IMG/VR virus record: IMGVR_UViG_3300030329_005396
Location: 1 to 35,432 of that record
Length of the DNA: 35,432 nt
DNA from: a virus
Direction: 5' to 3' (one strand)
Translations under genes and position numbers: made by a program
In this document: piece by piece, positions 6,299 to 14,029 of the stretch
Layout of the letters: every line of letters begins with the position of its first letter
Position numbering within the stretch: the first letter of the stretch is position 1
The notes under the pieces: model-generated
What the model saw: the letters and a program-made list of their open reading frames with translations, nothing else
Told to the model about the DNA's origin: nothing
The model's database searches: none

Positions 6299-8455
6299 TT
6301 ACAGATTGAGAATTCGGGATTCATGTACTAGGTCGTAGAAGTCTGGAGTTAGTTGGAAGAATTGAGTTTTTCCAGATTTCTTTTGCTGGTATTGAACTGC
6401 GTTGATTTGTCGAAGATGTTGCATTGAACGTCTTACGGTTTCTTTTGGGAATCCTGTTTTGGCTGATAGTTTCATTAAATCTAGTCGAGTGTCAATATCG
6501 GTTCTGCTCATTGATTCTGATTGATGTGAGTAGATTAATTGAATTGCTTTGAATGGAAATGATGTCGTTCCAATTGTATCTCTAACGACTGCCATTGCTA
6601 CTTCGTAGATTTCTCTGTCAATTGGACGGTTGTTGATTAAAGATAATAATCTAAGTAGGTGACTAATTTGAACTGCAATCCGAGTTCCTAATTCTTCCCT
6701 GGGGGAAGTGAATACCATGTCTCGTTCTGGGTTGGCTGTTTCTGGCTTGGAGCGTAGCTTGCCGACAACAAGACTCATTGCTTCTAACCATGTGATTATT
6801 TTGTCGGGGATTTGGGGAAGTGGATCGATTGGCGTTTCTAATTTTGTACCGTCAGACATTTCGTAGGTCGTTTTGTATTTTTCTTTCTTTTGGATTTGTT
6901 CTTTTGACCGTTCTAGAATATTTTGTAGAAGACCGGCGGTTGCGGCTTGGCAGTGTCTTGCTTGTTCCTTGGCTTGGTCTTGAGTTGTGTTGGCGTTTTG
7001 GATTGCAAGGCGGATTAATGATCTGTGGGTTGATGCTGGCGGCGAGACGTCGATTGTGAGAAATCTTTCGCCTAGATCGGTGTTATTTACTTTTCGTATT
7101 TGATCGGTAACACCTGCAAGAATTCCGAAGTAGATATCTTCGTAGTTTTGTTCGACGTTGTTGAGATAAACGTTTCGGATTGATCCGCCGTAGATTTCTC
7201 GTAACTCTCCAAAAACTTTGTCTCGTGTTACTGCATCCATTTTGAGTAGAGGTGTTAGCTCTGGAATTGTCAGCATTCGGCCATCAATGTCTGGAATGAT
7301 TGAGTTTTGTGCTCCACGTAATCCAGATACTAAGCCAGTTAGCTTTGTGAGATAGTAGCTGTACTCGGAATTTAGAAAGCAATCAATTAATCTGGATTTG
7401 CCTGCACCTGATTGTGCAACGAAATAAATCCAAAGTGGATGGGCGGTTCGAAGTTGGGCGGCGAGTTGCGTTGCTAATCCTACTTGCATGGCTTTCTTGG
7501 TTTTTGTATTTAGCTGAACTCCTTGGTTTTGTAATTCTGAAAACCACTCGTCTACTGTAGTTATTCTCTTATTATATATAAGGGAATTCCTCTCAGAGAG
7601 TTCTGTACGTCTTCCCGATTTTGTGGGTTTTTTAAATTTTACAGTTTTTGTAAGCTTGCAGATTTGATCTAAAACATCTGTAGCTTGATCGTAGTTTTCT
7701 CCGTAAGTCTCTATCAGCCAATCCTTTACGTCATATCCTTGAGGCTTTCCTTTCCATTGCATAGCCTTTAAATTCTGAACACTTGAGCAGTTTTCTTGAA
7801 GTAAATCACGTGTCTTTTTCAGTGCATTTTTACCTGCAACATCATTGTCGTAGAGTAAAATTACTGTTTCTGCATTCCATTGTTTACACCATTCTTCTTT
7901 TTGGACTGATGCTCCTGGTATGGCAAATAAGTCTACTTTGCTCCAATCTTCTACATTCAAAGCTACAGATAGTGCGTAGTAGTCCCAATGACCTTCTACA
8001 ATGATTACTGTTTTGCAATCTGGATTCCTTGTTTCAGCACCGACTAGATAGTGTTCGGTGTCTGAAGGAACCATAATACGATTGCTACTTGGAATATATC
8101 TCCAAAGATTACATATTTTTCCATCACAGTTATATGCGGGAATTATGTATTCGTCTGGATTAAGTGGGTTTACCTTAGGAATATTTTGTGGATGTTCTCC
8201 GTTGTTATTATTGAAGAATGGAATCTTTTTAAGTGAAGATAACTCTACAGATTCTTCTGCCCAACTGTATAGACTTCTTACGAATGTATACCAGTTTCCA
8301 GTTACCCCGCATGACCAGCATTTGTATTGATCATTCTTAAGACTGAATTTATTTGATTTTCCGCATTCTGGGTTAGGGCATTCAAGTGCTTTGTGTTCTC
8401 CTTTTTTGTCTGGTCCTGTAAAGATTAATCCTAAATCTTCGTATTTACTTAGCAT
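6299..8455 (-). CDS. DNA primase fused to AAA+ (MCM-like) helicase
   Basis: Replication initiator/unwinding protein, 718 aa, read as three parts. Residues 20-55 form a CHC2-type zinc ribbon (Cys26, Cys31, Cys46, Cys49). Residues about 145-260 are a TOPRIM primase core with the invariant Glu in IIVEGHWD (Glu154) and LLYDNDVAGK (Asp203, Asp205). Residues about 335-600 are an ATPase with Walker A AQSGAGKS (347-354), a Walker B-like strand near 393-400 and a GER arginine-finger candidate near 464. A winged-helix-like domain ends the protein (about 650-718). The order ATPase, helical lid, winged helix resembles MCM-type AAA+ enzymes rather than the DnaB/RecA-fold helicase usually fused to phage primases. 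It overlaps the upstream 107-aa gene by 11 nt. Confidence 0.85.
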   Translation of the reverse strand: MLSKYEDLGLIFTGPDKKGEHKALECPNPECGKSNKFSLKNDQYKCWSCGVTGNWYTFVRSLYSWAEESVELSSLKKIPFFNNNNGEHPQNIPKVNPLNPDEYIIPAYNCDGKICNLWRYIPSSNRIMVPSDTEHYLVGAETRNPDCKTVIIVEGHWDYYALSVALNVEDWSKVDLFAIPGASVQKEEWCKQWNAETVILLYDNDVAGKNALKKTRDLLQENCSSVQNLKAMQWKGKPQGYDVKDWLIETYGENYDQATDVLDQICKLTKTVKFKKPTKSGRRTELSERNSLIYNKRITTVDEWFSELQNQGVQLNTKTKKAMQVGLATQLAAQLRTAHPLWIYFVAQSGAGKSRLIDCFLNSEYSYYLTKLTGLVSGLRGAQNSIIPDIDGRMLTIPELTPLLKMDAVTRDKVFGELREIYGGSIRNVYLNNVEQNYEDIYFGILAGVTDQIRKVNNTDLGERFLTIDVSPPASTHRSLIRLAIQNANTTQDQAKEQARHCQAATAGLLQNILERSKEQIQKKEKYKTTYEMSDGTKLETPIDPLPQIPDKIITWLEAMSLVVGKLRSKPETANPERDMVFTSPREELGTRIAVQISHLLRLLSLINNRPIDREIYEVAMAVVRDTIGTTSFPFKAIQLIYSHQSESMSRTDIDTRLDLMKLSAKTGFPKETVRRSMQHLRQINAVQYQQKKSGKTQFFQLTPDFYDLVHESRILNL

Positions 8456-8768
8456 CCTTAGCCATTCCTTTTTGTTCTTCTAATTCTCTGACTTTTTGTA
8501 GTTCAAGTCCTCTGATTATTGCATCTAAGCATTCTTTTAAGTCTTGTTCTACACTTCCCTTTCCGCGAAGACCAGAGCATAGTAATTTCTTAATTGCATG
8601 TTGTCTGGCAGGGCAGGTTACTTTGAATGCTTCGAGTACTGAATATACGTCTACAGTTATTACATGTGCTGGATTATGTAGATGTGCTATCTTTCTCTCG
8701 TATTTACTTCCGGAATGTTTACTGGATTCTGTATTTGATCCAGAAACAGTATAAGTAATTTGACTCAT
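8445..8768 (-). CDS. conserved phage protein of unknown function next to thyX
   Basis: 107 aa. The central segment VTCPARQHAIKKLLCSGLRGKG followed by DLKECLDAIIRGLEL is a pattern I recognise from many phage hypothetical proteins found in replication clusters; no function is known to me. The N-terminal 25 residues are Ser/Thr-rich and probably disordered, and the C-terminus is a charged helix. Its ATG overlaps the thyX stop (ATGA) and its end overlaps the primase start. The three genes are therefore coupled, and a replication-linked role is inferred from context only. Confidence 0.7.
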   Translation of the reverse strand: MSQITYTVSGSNTESSKHSGSKYERKIAHLHNPAHVITVDVYSVLEAFKVTCPARQHAIKKLLCSGLRGKGSVEQDLKECLDAIIRGLELQKVRELEEQKGMAKDAK

Positions 8769-9514
8769 GGGGCTGTCCTTCCATTTTCACAGAATGATTT
8801 GTAGGTAAGAGGCCAGTATTCTGCAAATATGTCTTCGCATTTTCTAGCTGCTACTTCAATTTCGTAAAGCGGATAACTTACATGATTAGCAGTTGGTTCA
8901 TGCGTTCTAAGAGCTAAGAAAGCCATTAATGATCGAGGATTACAAGTTACCCAACAGCTTGACATGATAGCTACAGGTAAGCAAGCACGGGCGATACCTG
9001 GATCAAATCCCATTTTTAAATTATCTTCATAACAACAGTATGCTATTTTGTATAATTCTATTAGATTAGAATTTAAATCTTCAAATTTATCAAAGTCTTC
9101 GTCTGATAATTTATCAATCGTTCTGAACTTTGGGTGTCCAGGTTTCCAATTATCTCCTAACTTGAATAATGGCCTATCAGAATTTGGGATATAGAATTCT
9201 GGTTCAAGCTTTTTGTAACGCCCTGATTCTTCATTGTAAGAAAATCCAATTCTGTGACGATGCCACTCCCGCCAAACGAAGATTGGAGCACGTACGAAGA
9301 ATGTAATTGATCCGTGTTCAAATGGAGTACCATGTTTGTGTTTCATTAAGTAGTTAATGAGTCCGTAGTTTTCTTCTGTAAAATTAGGTTCGTTGTACTG
9401 CATACAATCATCTCCAGCAGTACTTACCCTTGCGGCAGCTACAACCATATGATCTCCGCCCATTTGTCGCGTTGCTTCTACTTTGATTTCAGATGTCAGT
9501 GTTATTTCAGTCAT
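8765..9514 (-). CDS. thyX: FAD-dependent thymidylate synthase ThyX
   Basis: Makes dTMP from dUMP using FAD, NADPH and methylene-tetrahydrofolate. The 249-aa length is normal for ThyX. The diagnostic signature is present as RHRIGFSYNEESGRY (residues 86-100), the RHR...S...RY motif that binds flavin and dUMP, preceded by FEHGSITFFVRAPIFV. C-terminal conserved features include RSLMAFLALR, where ThyX has its second arginine-rich site. It lies between the polymerase and the primase and overlaps the downstream gene by 4 nt, consistent with supplying thymidylate for phage DNA synthesis. Confidence 0.95.
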   Translation of the reverse strand: MTEITLTSEIKVEATRQMGGDHMVVAAARVSTAGDDCMQYNEPNFTEENYGLINYLMKHKHGTPFEHGSITFFVRAPIFVWREWHRHRIGFSYNEESGRYKKLEPEFYIPNSDRPLFKLGDNWKPGHPKFRTIDKLSDEDFDKFEDLNSNLIELYKIAYCCYEDNLKMGFDPGIARACLPVAIMSSCWVTCNPRSLMAFLALRTHEPTANHVSYPLYEIEVAARKCEDIFAEYWPLTYKSFCENGRTAP

Positions 9515-9533
9515 TAGAAAATTCTTTCAATTA

Positions 9534-11597
9534 CTATGTTTCTAGTTTTGGAGGTGTCCAAGGAATGTTTATGCCTTCTGCCCAGTTGTTTTCGATCTTT
9601 GTAATCTCTACAGGTACCGGCATATTAGCTTTACAGGTTATTTCGTACATAATGTTGGATAATTGAATAGCTATTTCGTCTTCCCAATCATTTCGACGAA
9701 CTTCGAATACTAATTCATCATGAACTTGTAGAGCTAATCGAGTTGGAAATCTAACTGATTGACAGTACTTGTAGCATTCAATCATTGCTTGCTTTACAAG
9801 CCAACCCTCTTCACCTTGAACCTTGTAATTGACTGCTTTGAATGGTTCATTTGAAGGAACAATCATCGGGTATTTAGATGATGTTGTAACATATCCATTT
9901 TGTTTAGCTTCTTCAGCAGACGAAGTAAGGAAGTCAATTGCATTTGGAAACTTATCTTGTAGTAATTTCCAAAGTCCAGGTTTTCTAGCTGTTTGTTCAA
10001 TTTTTCCTGGAGAGGCACCAAATATAAATCCGAAGTTGGTGTTTTTGGCTATACGGCGTTGGCCGCTTGTTGGTTTTGTATCTGTGTCTAGCTTGAATAT
10101 TGCTTTAGCCATGAACTCGTGGAAATCTTCTCCACGTTTAAATGCGTCTATTAATTCTTTCTGATTAGACAGGTATGCAAATAGTTGTAATTGTAGTTGA
10201 ACATAATCTATTGCGTACCAAACATATCCGTCTCTTGGCCCAAAGCACCTACGGTTTTTTAGTGACCTTTTGAATTCTTCATCGATGTCTAAATCATCGA
10301 ATGCATCTTGACCTTTACTAACTTGTTGAATATCGCTACTAACTCTAGTTGTTTTTGTTCCTGTAGGATTTACATGGAAGTGTAGAGTACTATCCTTAAC
10401 AATTCTTCCATTTTTTCTGGAGAAGGAGTGATGTGACTCTCTTAAGAAGCGTTCGACTTGTTGTCGTGACTTTTCGGACTTTTTGACTTTAGTCATGGAG
10501 TCTAGGAATTCTACTTGGTCTGCCCTTTGTCTTTTTGCAATGTCTGTTTTGCTTGCGGCTTTAGGTGGATTCTTTGCAGCCTCTTTAAGCTTTATTCTTG
10601 TATCTCCATCTGTTGATGGGTTTCCAGAATCAGTGTATTTCGTTATTCGATTCTTCCACTTATCGTAAAATAATTCTTGCAGTTGTGGAGAGCTATTTAG
10701 ATTGATTTCTTCTTTATAAGTGTATGATTTAGCGATTCTGTTACATACTTTTTGGTCTTCGATAGCAAATGAGTTTAAGCTTTCTATTTGGCTTGAAGCT
10801 TCTTCATTCTTTACTTTTATTCCTATAGATTCCATTTCGTAGATAACAGGTAGTAGTCTTTTTTGACTTTCGTAAAGACTCCAGTAATCTATTTTTTCTT
10901 CTTTGGAGTTATAGTTGAACGCATTTCTATAGAGCATCCATAAGCCCATTGTACGGTATGTATCTTGGTCGCAATATTTCTCGACCGCTCCACTTGAAGA
11001 AAGCAAACCAATAGATTCTAGGTATTTTGGCAGCCACATATCGTAATGCCACCATGATCCCTCTTCTTCGGTTGTTTCTGCTTTAGCTTTAATTCCCGCT
11101 GGTTTTAGATGTGGGTGAGGTAATCCGGCTATATGGATTACTGTTTCTCCTTTTTGACGATTATAGCTCCTAGCTTTTCTTCTTGCAGTGTTTACTTCTA
11201 CTTGAAGCAAATATTGATCTTTATCTGATATGTAGAGATACTTTAAAGCTAGGTCTTTCAGTTTGTGACTTTCCTTGGAGTTAACCAAATGAGACATAAG
11301 CATTGTGTCTTCTATTTTACTCCAAGGTATACTCCAATTTCTTTTGTAGATGTCTTTATGTAACTCATTAAGCATATGAATATCGAATAAAGCATTATGA
11401 AAGATTATTCGTTTTGCTTTTTCAAATAATTCAAATTGCTGAGAACATTGGGATTCATTCCAGGATACATGTCGGTTTCCGTTTACATCTCCTTGAAATA
11501 CTTTCCATCCCTTCCTTGATAGATTAGATATGAGGAAGGGGCGGCATCCGTGCTTCCAGAATAGGCCGGTTGTTTCAGTGTCTGTTGCTAGTTCCAT
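9534..11597 (-). CDS. family A DNA polymerase with 3'-5' exonuclease domain
   Basis: Replicative phage DNA polymerase, about 687 aa. The N-terminal exonuclease domain shows Exo I DTETTG, Exo II FHNALFDIHML and Exo III YCDQD. The polymerase palm and fingers show motif A IDYVQLQLQ, motif B RRIAKNTNFGFIFG and motif C VHDELVFEV. There is no 5'-3' exonuclease domain, as in T7-type enzymes. I chose the ATG at 11597; an in-frame ATG 17 codons upstream lies inside the adjacent tRNA-like gene and is unlikely to be used. Two substitutions stand out: the usual motif A Glu of DYSQIELR (steric gate) is Gln, and the motif B Tyr (YG) is Phe. Confidence 0.92.
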   Translation of the reverse strand: MELATDTETTGLFWKHGCRPFLISNLSRKGWKVFQGDVNGNRHVSWNESQCSQQFELFEKAKRIIFHNALFDIHMLNELHKDIYKRNWSIPWSKIEDTMLMSHLVNSKESHKLKDLALKYLYISDKDQYLLQVEVNTARRKARSYNRQKGETVIHIAGLPHPHLKPAGIKAKAETTEEEGSWWHYDMWLPKYLESIGLLSSSGAVEKYCDQDTYRTMGLWMLYRNAFNYNSKEEKIDYWSLYESQKRLLPVIYEMESIGIKVKNEEASSQIESLNSFAIEDQKVCNRIAKSYTYKEEINLNSSPQLQELFYDKWKNRITKYTDSGNPSTDGDTRIKLKEAAKNPPKAASKTDIAKRQRADQVEFLDSMTKVKKSEKSRQQVERFLRESHHSFSRKNGRIVKDSTLHFHVNPTGTKTTRVSSDIQQVSKGQDAFDDLDIDEEFKRSLKNRRCFGPRDGYVWYAIDYVQLQLQLFAYLSNQKELIDAFKRGEDFHEFMAKAIFKLDTDTKPTSGQRRIAKNTNFGFIFGASPGKIEQTARKPGLWKLLQDKFPNAIDFLTSSAEEAKQNGYVTTSSKYPMIVPSNEPFKAVNYKVQGEEGWLVKQAMIECYKYCQSVRFPTRLALQVHDELVFEVRRNDWEDEIAIQLSNIMYEITCKANMPVPVEITKIENNWAEGINIPWTPPKLET

Positions 11598-11617
11598 TTT
11601 CAACAGTTCTGTTTGAT

Positions 11618-11748
11618 TGGAGTCGGCAGGATTCGAACCTGCACGCAATGCTTACGATTTTTGGTTTCAAATTTCCTTACCGTGCTGTTAAGCCTTAACA
11701 TTGCTTGAGTATAGTTGCTCTCAGCGTCTACCATTTCGCCACGACTCC
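11618..11748 (-). tRNA. aberrant tRNA-Leu-like gene 1 (131 nt)
   Basis: The outer parts are a textbook class II leucine tRNA: 7-bp acceptor GGAGTCG/CGACTCC, TG, D arm GGCGAAATGGTAGACGC, and T arm GCAGG-TTCGAAT-CCTGC with discriminator A. No CCA is encoded. The 80 nt between D and T arms do not give a standard 5+7+5 anticodon arm. I can pair TGAG/CTCA around a 10-nt loop, then GCAATG/CATTGC enclosing TTAA-GGC-TTAA and ACGGT/ATCGT. At 131 nt it is about 45 nt too long. It could be a tRNA with an unusual intron, a decayed tRNA, or a tRNA mimic. Confidence 0.6.
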
Positions 11749-11780
11749 TAAAGCGAGAGTGTTAATTCTCGCTAAGTTTC

Positions 11781-12569
11781 TTAAAATGGAGTATCATCGA
11801 AGACTAATTTACTCCATGAAACTTTATTCTTTTTCTTCCCGTCTGAGTTTTTAATTGTTACTGTTTCTGCATCTTCGTCTACAGAGACAATTTCAAATGG
11901 TCCAGCAGCTTTTGAACCGTCAATTGATTGTACTTGTTGTCCAACTTCTGGGATTCCAAGTTCATTGTTGTCATCGTCGAAGAAGTCATCATCATCGTTG
12001 CTGGCTTCATTAGTTTGGTTATTTTCTTTTTCTAGGTTTTCATCAACTTCATCGAAGAAGTTATCGTCTTCGTTTGTTTCTTCATTTTCGTCTTCTGAGT
12101 TTGAATCATCCATTTCTGATTCGTGGACTCCGTTGATGTAGTAATTTTGGTAGTTGGCGTTATTCTTATTTGTAACGATTGCTACGTCAGCTAGAGGTAG
12201 AGATTTACATAGATTGTCTAGGATTTGTTTTAAGTCTGAGAATGATTCAATACTGTCAACGTCTCCGCCTAACGTTTCAATATCGATAAGGAAGGCAGCT
12301 TTCTTTTCTTCTGCACTAAACTTCGGATGGTCTTTGAAGTCATAGAATTTAGAGAATCGTTTTTTGTCTAGTGCTTTATCTTCATGCTCAACTACAAATT
12401 GAAATCGTACGGAGTCTCCTTTTTCTTTGTCAGATTTTTCAGTCCATTCAAAGAATCTAGCTCTATAATTTCCATCTGGAAGTTTTGCAAAAGTCTTATT
12501 TTCTTTTGCCGTTTTCTTTGTTTTCGATATATCTTTTGTAGATTTGTCTAGTTTTGAAAATACACTCAT
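11781..12569 (-). CDS. DUF669-type ssDNA-binding-like protein with acidic tail
   Basis: 262 aa. Residues about 25-110 resemble the phage DUF669 family: LPDGNYRARFFEW, then a basic/aromatic strand pattern and a KFYDFKD-type segment. These proteins are usually encoded beside Sak4-like ATPases, as here, and are thought to bind single-stranded DNA in recombination. A very acidic Asp/Glu/Asn-rich segment follows (about 150-205), as in SSB-like proteins that displace nucleic acid. A second small strand-rich domain ends the protein (205-262, KOW/Tudor-like feel, not certain). It is flanked on both sides by tRNA-like genes. Confidence 0.72.
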   Translation of the reverse strand: MSVFSKLDKSTKDISKTKKTAKENKTFAKLPDGNYRARFFEWTEKSDKEKGDSVRFQFVVEHEDKALDKKRFSKFYDFKDHPKFSAEEKKAAFLIDIETLGGDVDSIESFSDLKQILDNLCKSLPLADVAIVTNKNNANYQNYYINGVHESEMDDSNSEDENEETNEDDNFFDEVDENLEKENNQTNEASNDDDDFFDDDNNELGIPEVGQQVQSIDGSKAAGPFEIVSVDEDAETVTIKNSDGKKKNKVSWSKLVFDDTPF

Positions 12570-12606
12570 TTTTTGTTCTTTCGTTTAGAAGAGTAAAATT
12601 GTTTAT

Positions 12607-12721
12607 TGAGCCCGACAGGATTCGAACCTGCACGAAAAAACGCTCGCCAGTTTTATTGCTTTCGCTCAACTACCGGTTTCTTCTAGGTAATCATAGCGTC
12701 TACCAATTCCGCCACGGACTC
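12607..12721 (-). tRNA. aberrant tRNA-Leu-like gene 2 (115 nt)
   Basis: The outer parts are again leucine-type: acceptor GAGTCCG/CGGGCTC (one G.U pair), D arm GGCGGAATTGGTAGACGC, T arm GCAGG-TTCGAAT-CCTGT, discriminator A, no encoded CCA. The 64 nt between the D and T arms contain ATTACC/GGTAGT around an 11-nt loop, a GC-GAAA-GC tetraloop hairpin, CCGGT/ACTGG as an alternative 5-bp stem, and a short variable-arm-like CGAG/TTCG hairpin. No canonical anticodon loop with U33 on a 5-bp stem was found. It is separated by 2 nt from the normal tRNA upstream, so it is probably cotranscribed with it. Confidence 0.58.
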
Positions 12722-12723
12722 AT

Positions 12724-12796
12724 TGAGCCTACTAGGATTCGAACCTAGAACCTACCGATTATGAGTCGGTTGCTCTAACCATTGAGCTATAGGCCC
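12724..12796 (-). tRNA. tRNA with CAT anticodon (Ile2-like or elongator Met)
   Basis: A complete 73-nt cloverleaf: acceptor GGGCCTA/TAGGCTC with one G.U, D arm GCTC-AATGGTTA-GAGC, anticodon arm ACCGA-CTCATAA-TCGGT, T arm CTAGG-TTCGAAT-CCTAG, discriminator A, CCA not encoded. The anticodon CAT fits elongator Met or the Ile2 tRNA that is converted to lysidine-AU by TilS. The body (GGTTAGAGCA, CGACTCATAATCG) looks more like Ile2 than initiator Met, since it lacks the GGG/CCC initiator pairs. Confidence 0.9.
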
Positions 12797-12861
12797 AGTG
12801 CTCTGTGTCTTTCCACTGAGCAGTACGTCAGTTGGTTTTCGACTCCAACAGCAACTACGGG

Positions 12862-12948
12862 TTAAAATTCAATTTCTTTAAATGCTAACCAAAGTAAGTA
12901 TAAAATACCAATGCCGATAATTACTAAGCATGCAGCTAGAATTAACAT
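12862..12948 (-). CDS. 28-aa single-span membrane peptide
   Basis: The reading frame MLILAACLVIIGIGILYLLW plus LAFKEIEF is 28 aa: about 20 hydrophobic residues followed by a short charged tail, predicted to be one transmembrane segment. AGGA lies 11 nt before the ATG, which starts 17 nt after the stop of the Sak4-like ATPase gene. Role unknown; small phage membrane peptides include holins, antiholins and superinfection-exclusion proteins. The small size leaves doubt. Confidence 0.45.
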   Translation of the reverse strand: MLILAACLVIIGIGILYLLWLAFKEIEF

Positions 12949-12965
12949 GATTCTTATTATCCTAA

Positions 12966-13739
12966 TTAAGTCATCATTTTTTTGTAGATGTTTTGAAATA
13001 CTTTCTTAGCTTCTTCTTTGTTGTCGGGGATTGTTTCAAACTTGTTTAAACCAAATCTATTTTTGGCTCTGCAATAGGGTTGAGTATCAGTTACTAAAAC
13101 TCTAGAGATATCCGTTGCTTTTGTTCGAAGTCCTTCTTTTTGTGTTTCTACATCACTTTCATAAAAGAATGCAGCTTCAACCCATGCATAGAGTTTATCA
13201 AGTACATTTTTATGTAAATTAATTGTGTATTGTTCGAAGTCAGTACCATTTGGGTTTTTATGTGTACGTGTTACTGAGTGTCCAAGAATTACGATGTGCA
13301 TCCTAGAACGTAAGTCTTCTAGAACATCTAGCATTTGTGGCCAGAGTTCATCAGATACTAAAGCTGGACCTTTTTGGAATGCTGTAAATCCAGTTTCTCC
13401 CCAATCGTCATTAAATTTCTCTTTACATACTTTTTGCCTAGCAAGTTCTTCAATAAATCCGATCGAGTCGATTACGACGGTTGCTCGATCATGTTTAGCG
13501 GTTTTTAACCAGTTTAGCTGCTCAATAAATTCATCATAACTTGAAACTGGCTGTAATGTTTTTGTTCCTGAGGGGATTAGTTTACGTTGTAATAGCCGGT
13601 AGACGCCGTGCTCTTTCTTTGCAGTAATAAAGCATGGTTTGCTTGTCCACGCTCCGGCTGATGTCTTGCCGATTCCTTCTACTCCGTAAAGTAGTAGTGA
13701 GAATTTTTTCTTTTCAAGCTTACTTAGTTGTTCAAACAT
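12966..13739 (-). CDS. Sak4-like RecA-fold ATPase (single-strand annealing/recombination)
   Basis: 257 aa. It has a Walker A loop GVEGIGKT (residues 19-26) close to the N-terminus and Walker B ATVVIDSI (Asp91), followed by GHS at about 160 as a sensor-like strand. This is the AAA_24/Sak4 phage family: short RecA-like ATPases that promote single-strand annealing with a partner ssDNA-binding protein. The partner is probably the DUF669-type protein downstream, and a Cas4-like nuclease lies upstream, so the three form a recombination cassette. The leader GGGAACTAAGATG supports the start. Confidence 0.85.
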   Translation of the reverse strand: MFEQLSKLEKKKFSLLLYGVEGIGKTSAGAWTSKPCFITAKKEHGVYRLLQRKLIPSGTKTLQPVSSYDEFIEQLNWLKTAKHDRATVVIDSIGFIEELARQKVCKEKFNDDWGETGFTAFQKGPALVSDELWPQMLDVLEDLRSRMHIVILGHSVTRTHKNPNGTDFEQYTINLHKNVLDKLYAWVEAAFFYESDVETQKEGLRTKATDISRVLVTDTQPYCRAKNRFGLNKFETIPDNKEEAKKVFQNIYKKMMT

Positions 13740-13753
13740 CTTAGTTCCCTTCT

Positions 13754-14029
13754 TTAAATATATTCACCCTGCGGAGTTGATTCTAAATCATCAAGTATTT
13801 TGTTTCCTAATTCTGTAGCGGTTTGTTTATCTGTCCAGAGTCCAACCTTATAGTCCAGCCAACTCTTGCCGTTATTCCAACTTTTAAAGCTTCTTTCTAT
13901 AACTGGTCTAAATTCAGTTATTTCGTTTCCGAATCCGAACCATGTTATTCTGATTCTCGATTCAATTCTACATCTGAAATGATATCCCATTGCTTTATCA
14001 TGTCCATGGGCTGCTGTAACTATACGCAT
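13754..14029 (-). CDS. small hypothetical protein in recombination cassette
   Basis: 91 aa, not recognised. It is rich in Arg, Trp and Phe (RCRIESRIRITWFGFG...), predicted to be mostly beta-strand with a C-terminal helix. Its ATG overlaps the end of the Cas4-like nuclease gene by one base, so it is coupled to it. The context suggests a recombination or nuclease accessory, but nothing in the sequence shows it. Confidence 0.6.
   Translation of the reverse strand: MRIVTAAHGHDKAMGYHFRCRIESRIRITWFGFGNEITEFRPVIERSFKSWNNGKSWLDYKVGLWTDKQTATELGNKILDDLESTPQGEYI

Noticed and set aside
11598-11648. Longer DNA polymerase start (17 extra codons)
   Set aside because: The extra codons run into the T arm of the tRNA-like gene and the exonuclease motif begins directly after the second ATG.
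11618-12721. Group I intron in the tRNA-Leu genes
   Set aside because: The inserts (about 40 nt) are far too short for a group I catalytic core and no UAA anticodon exon junction can be built.
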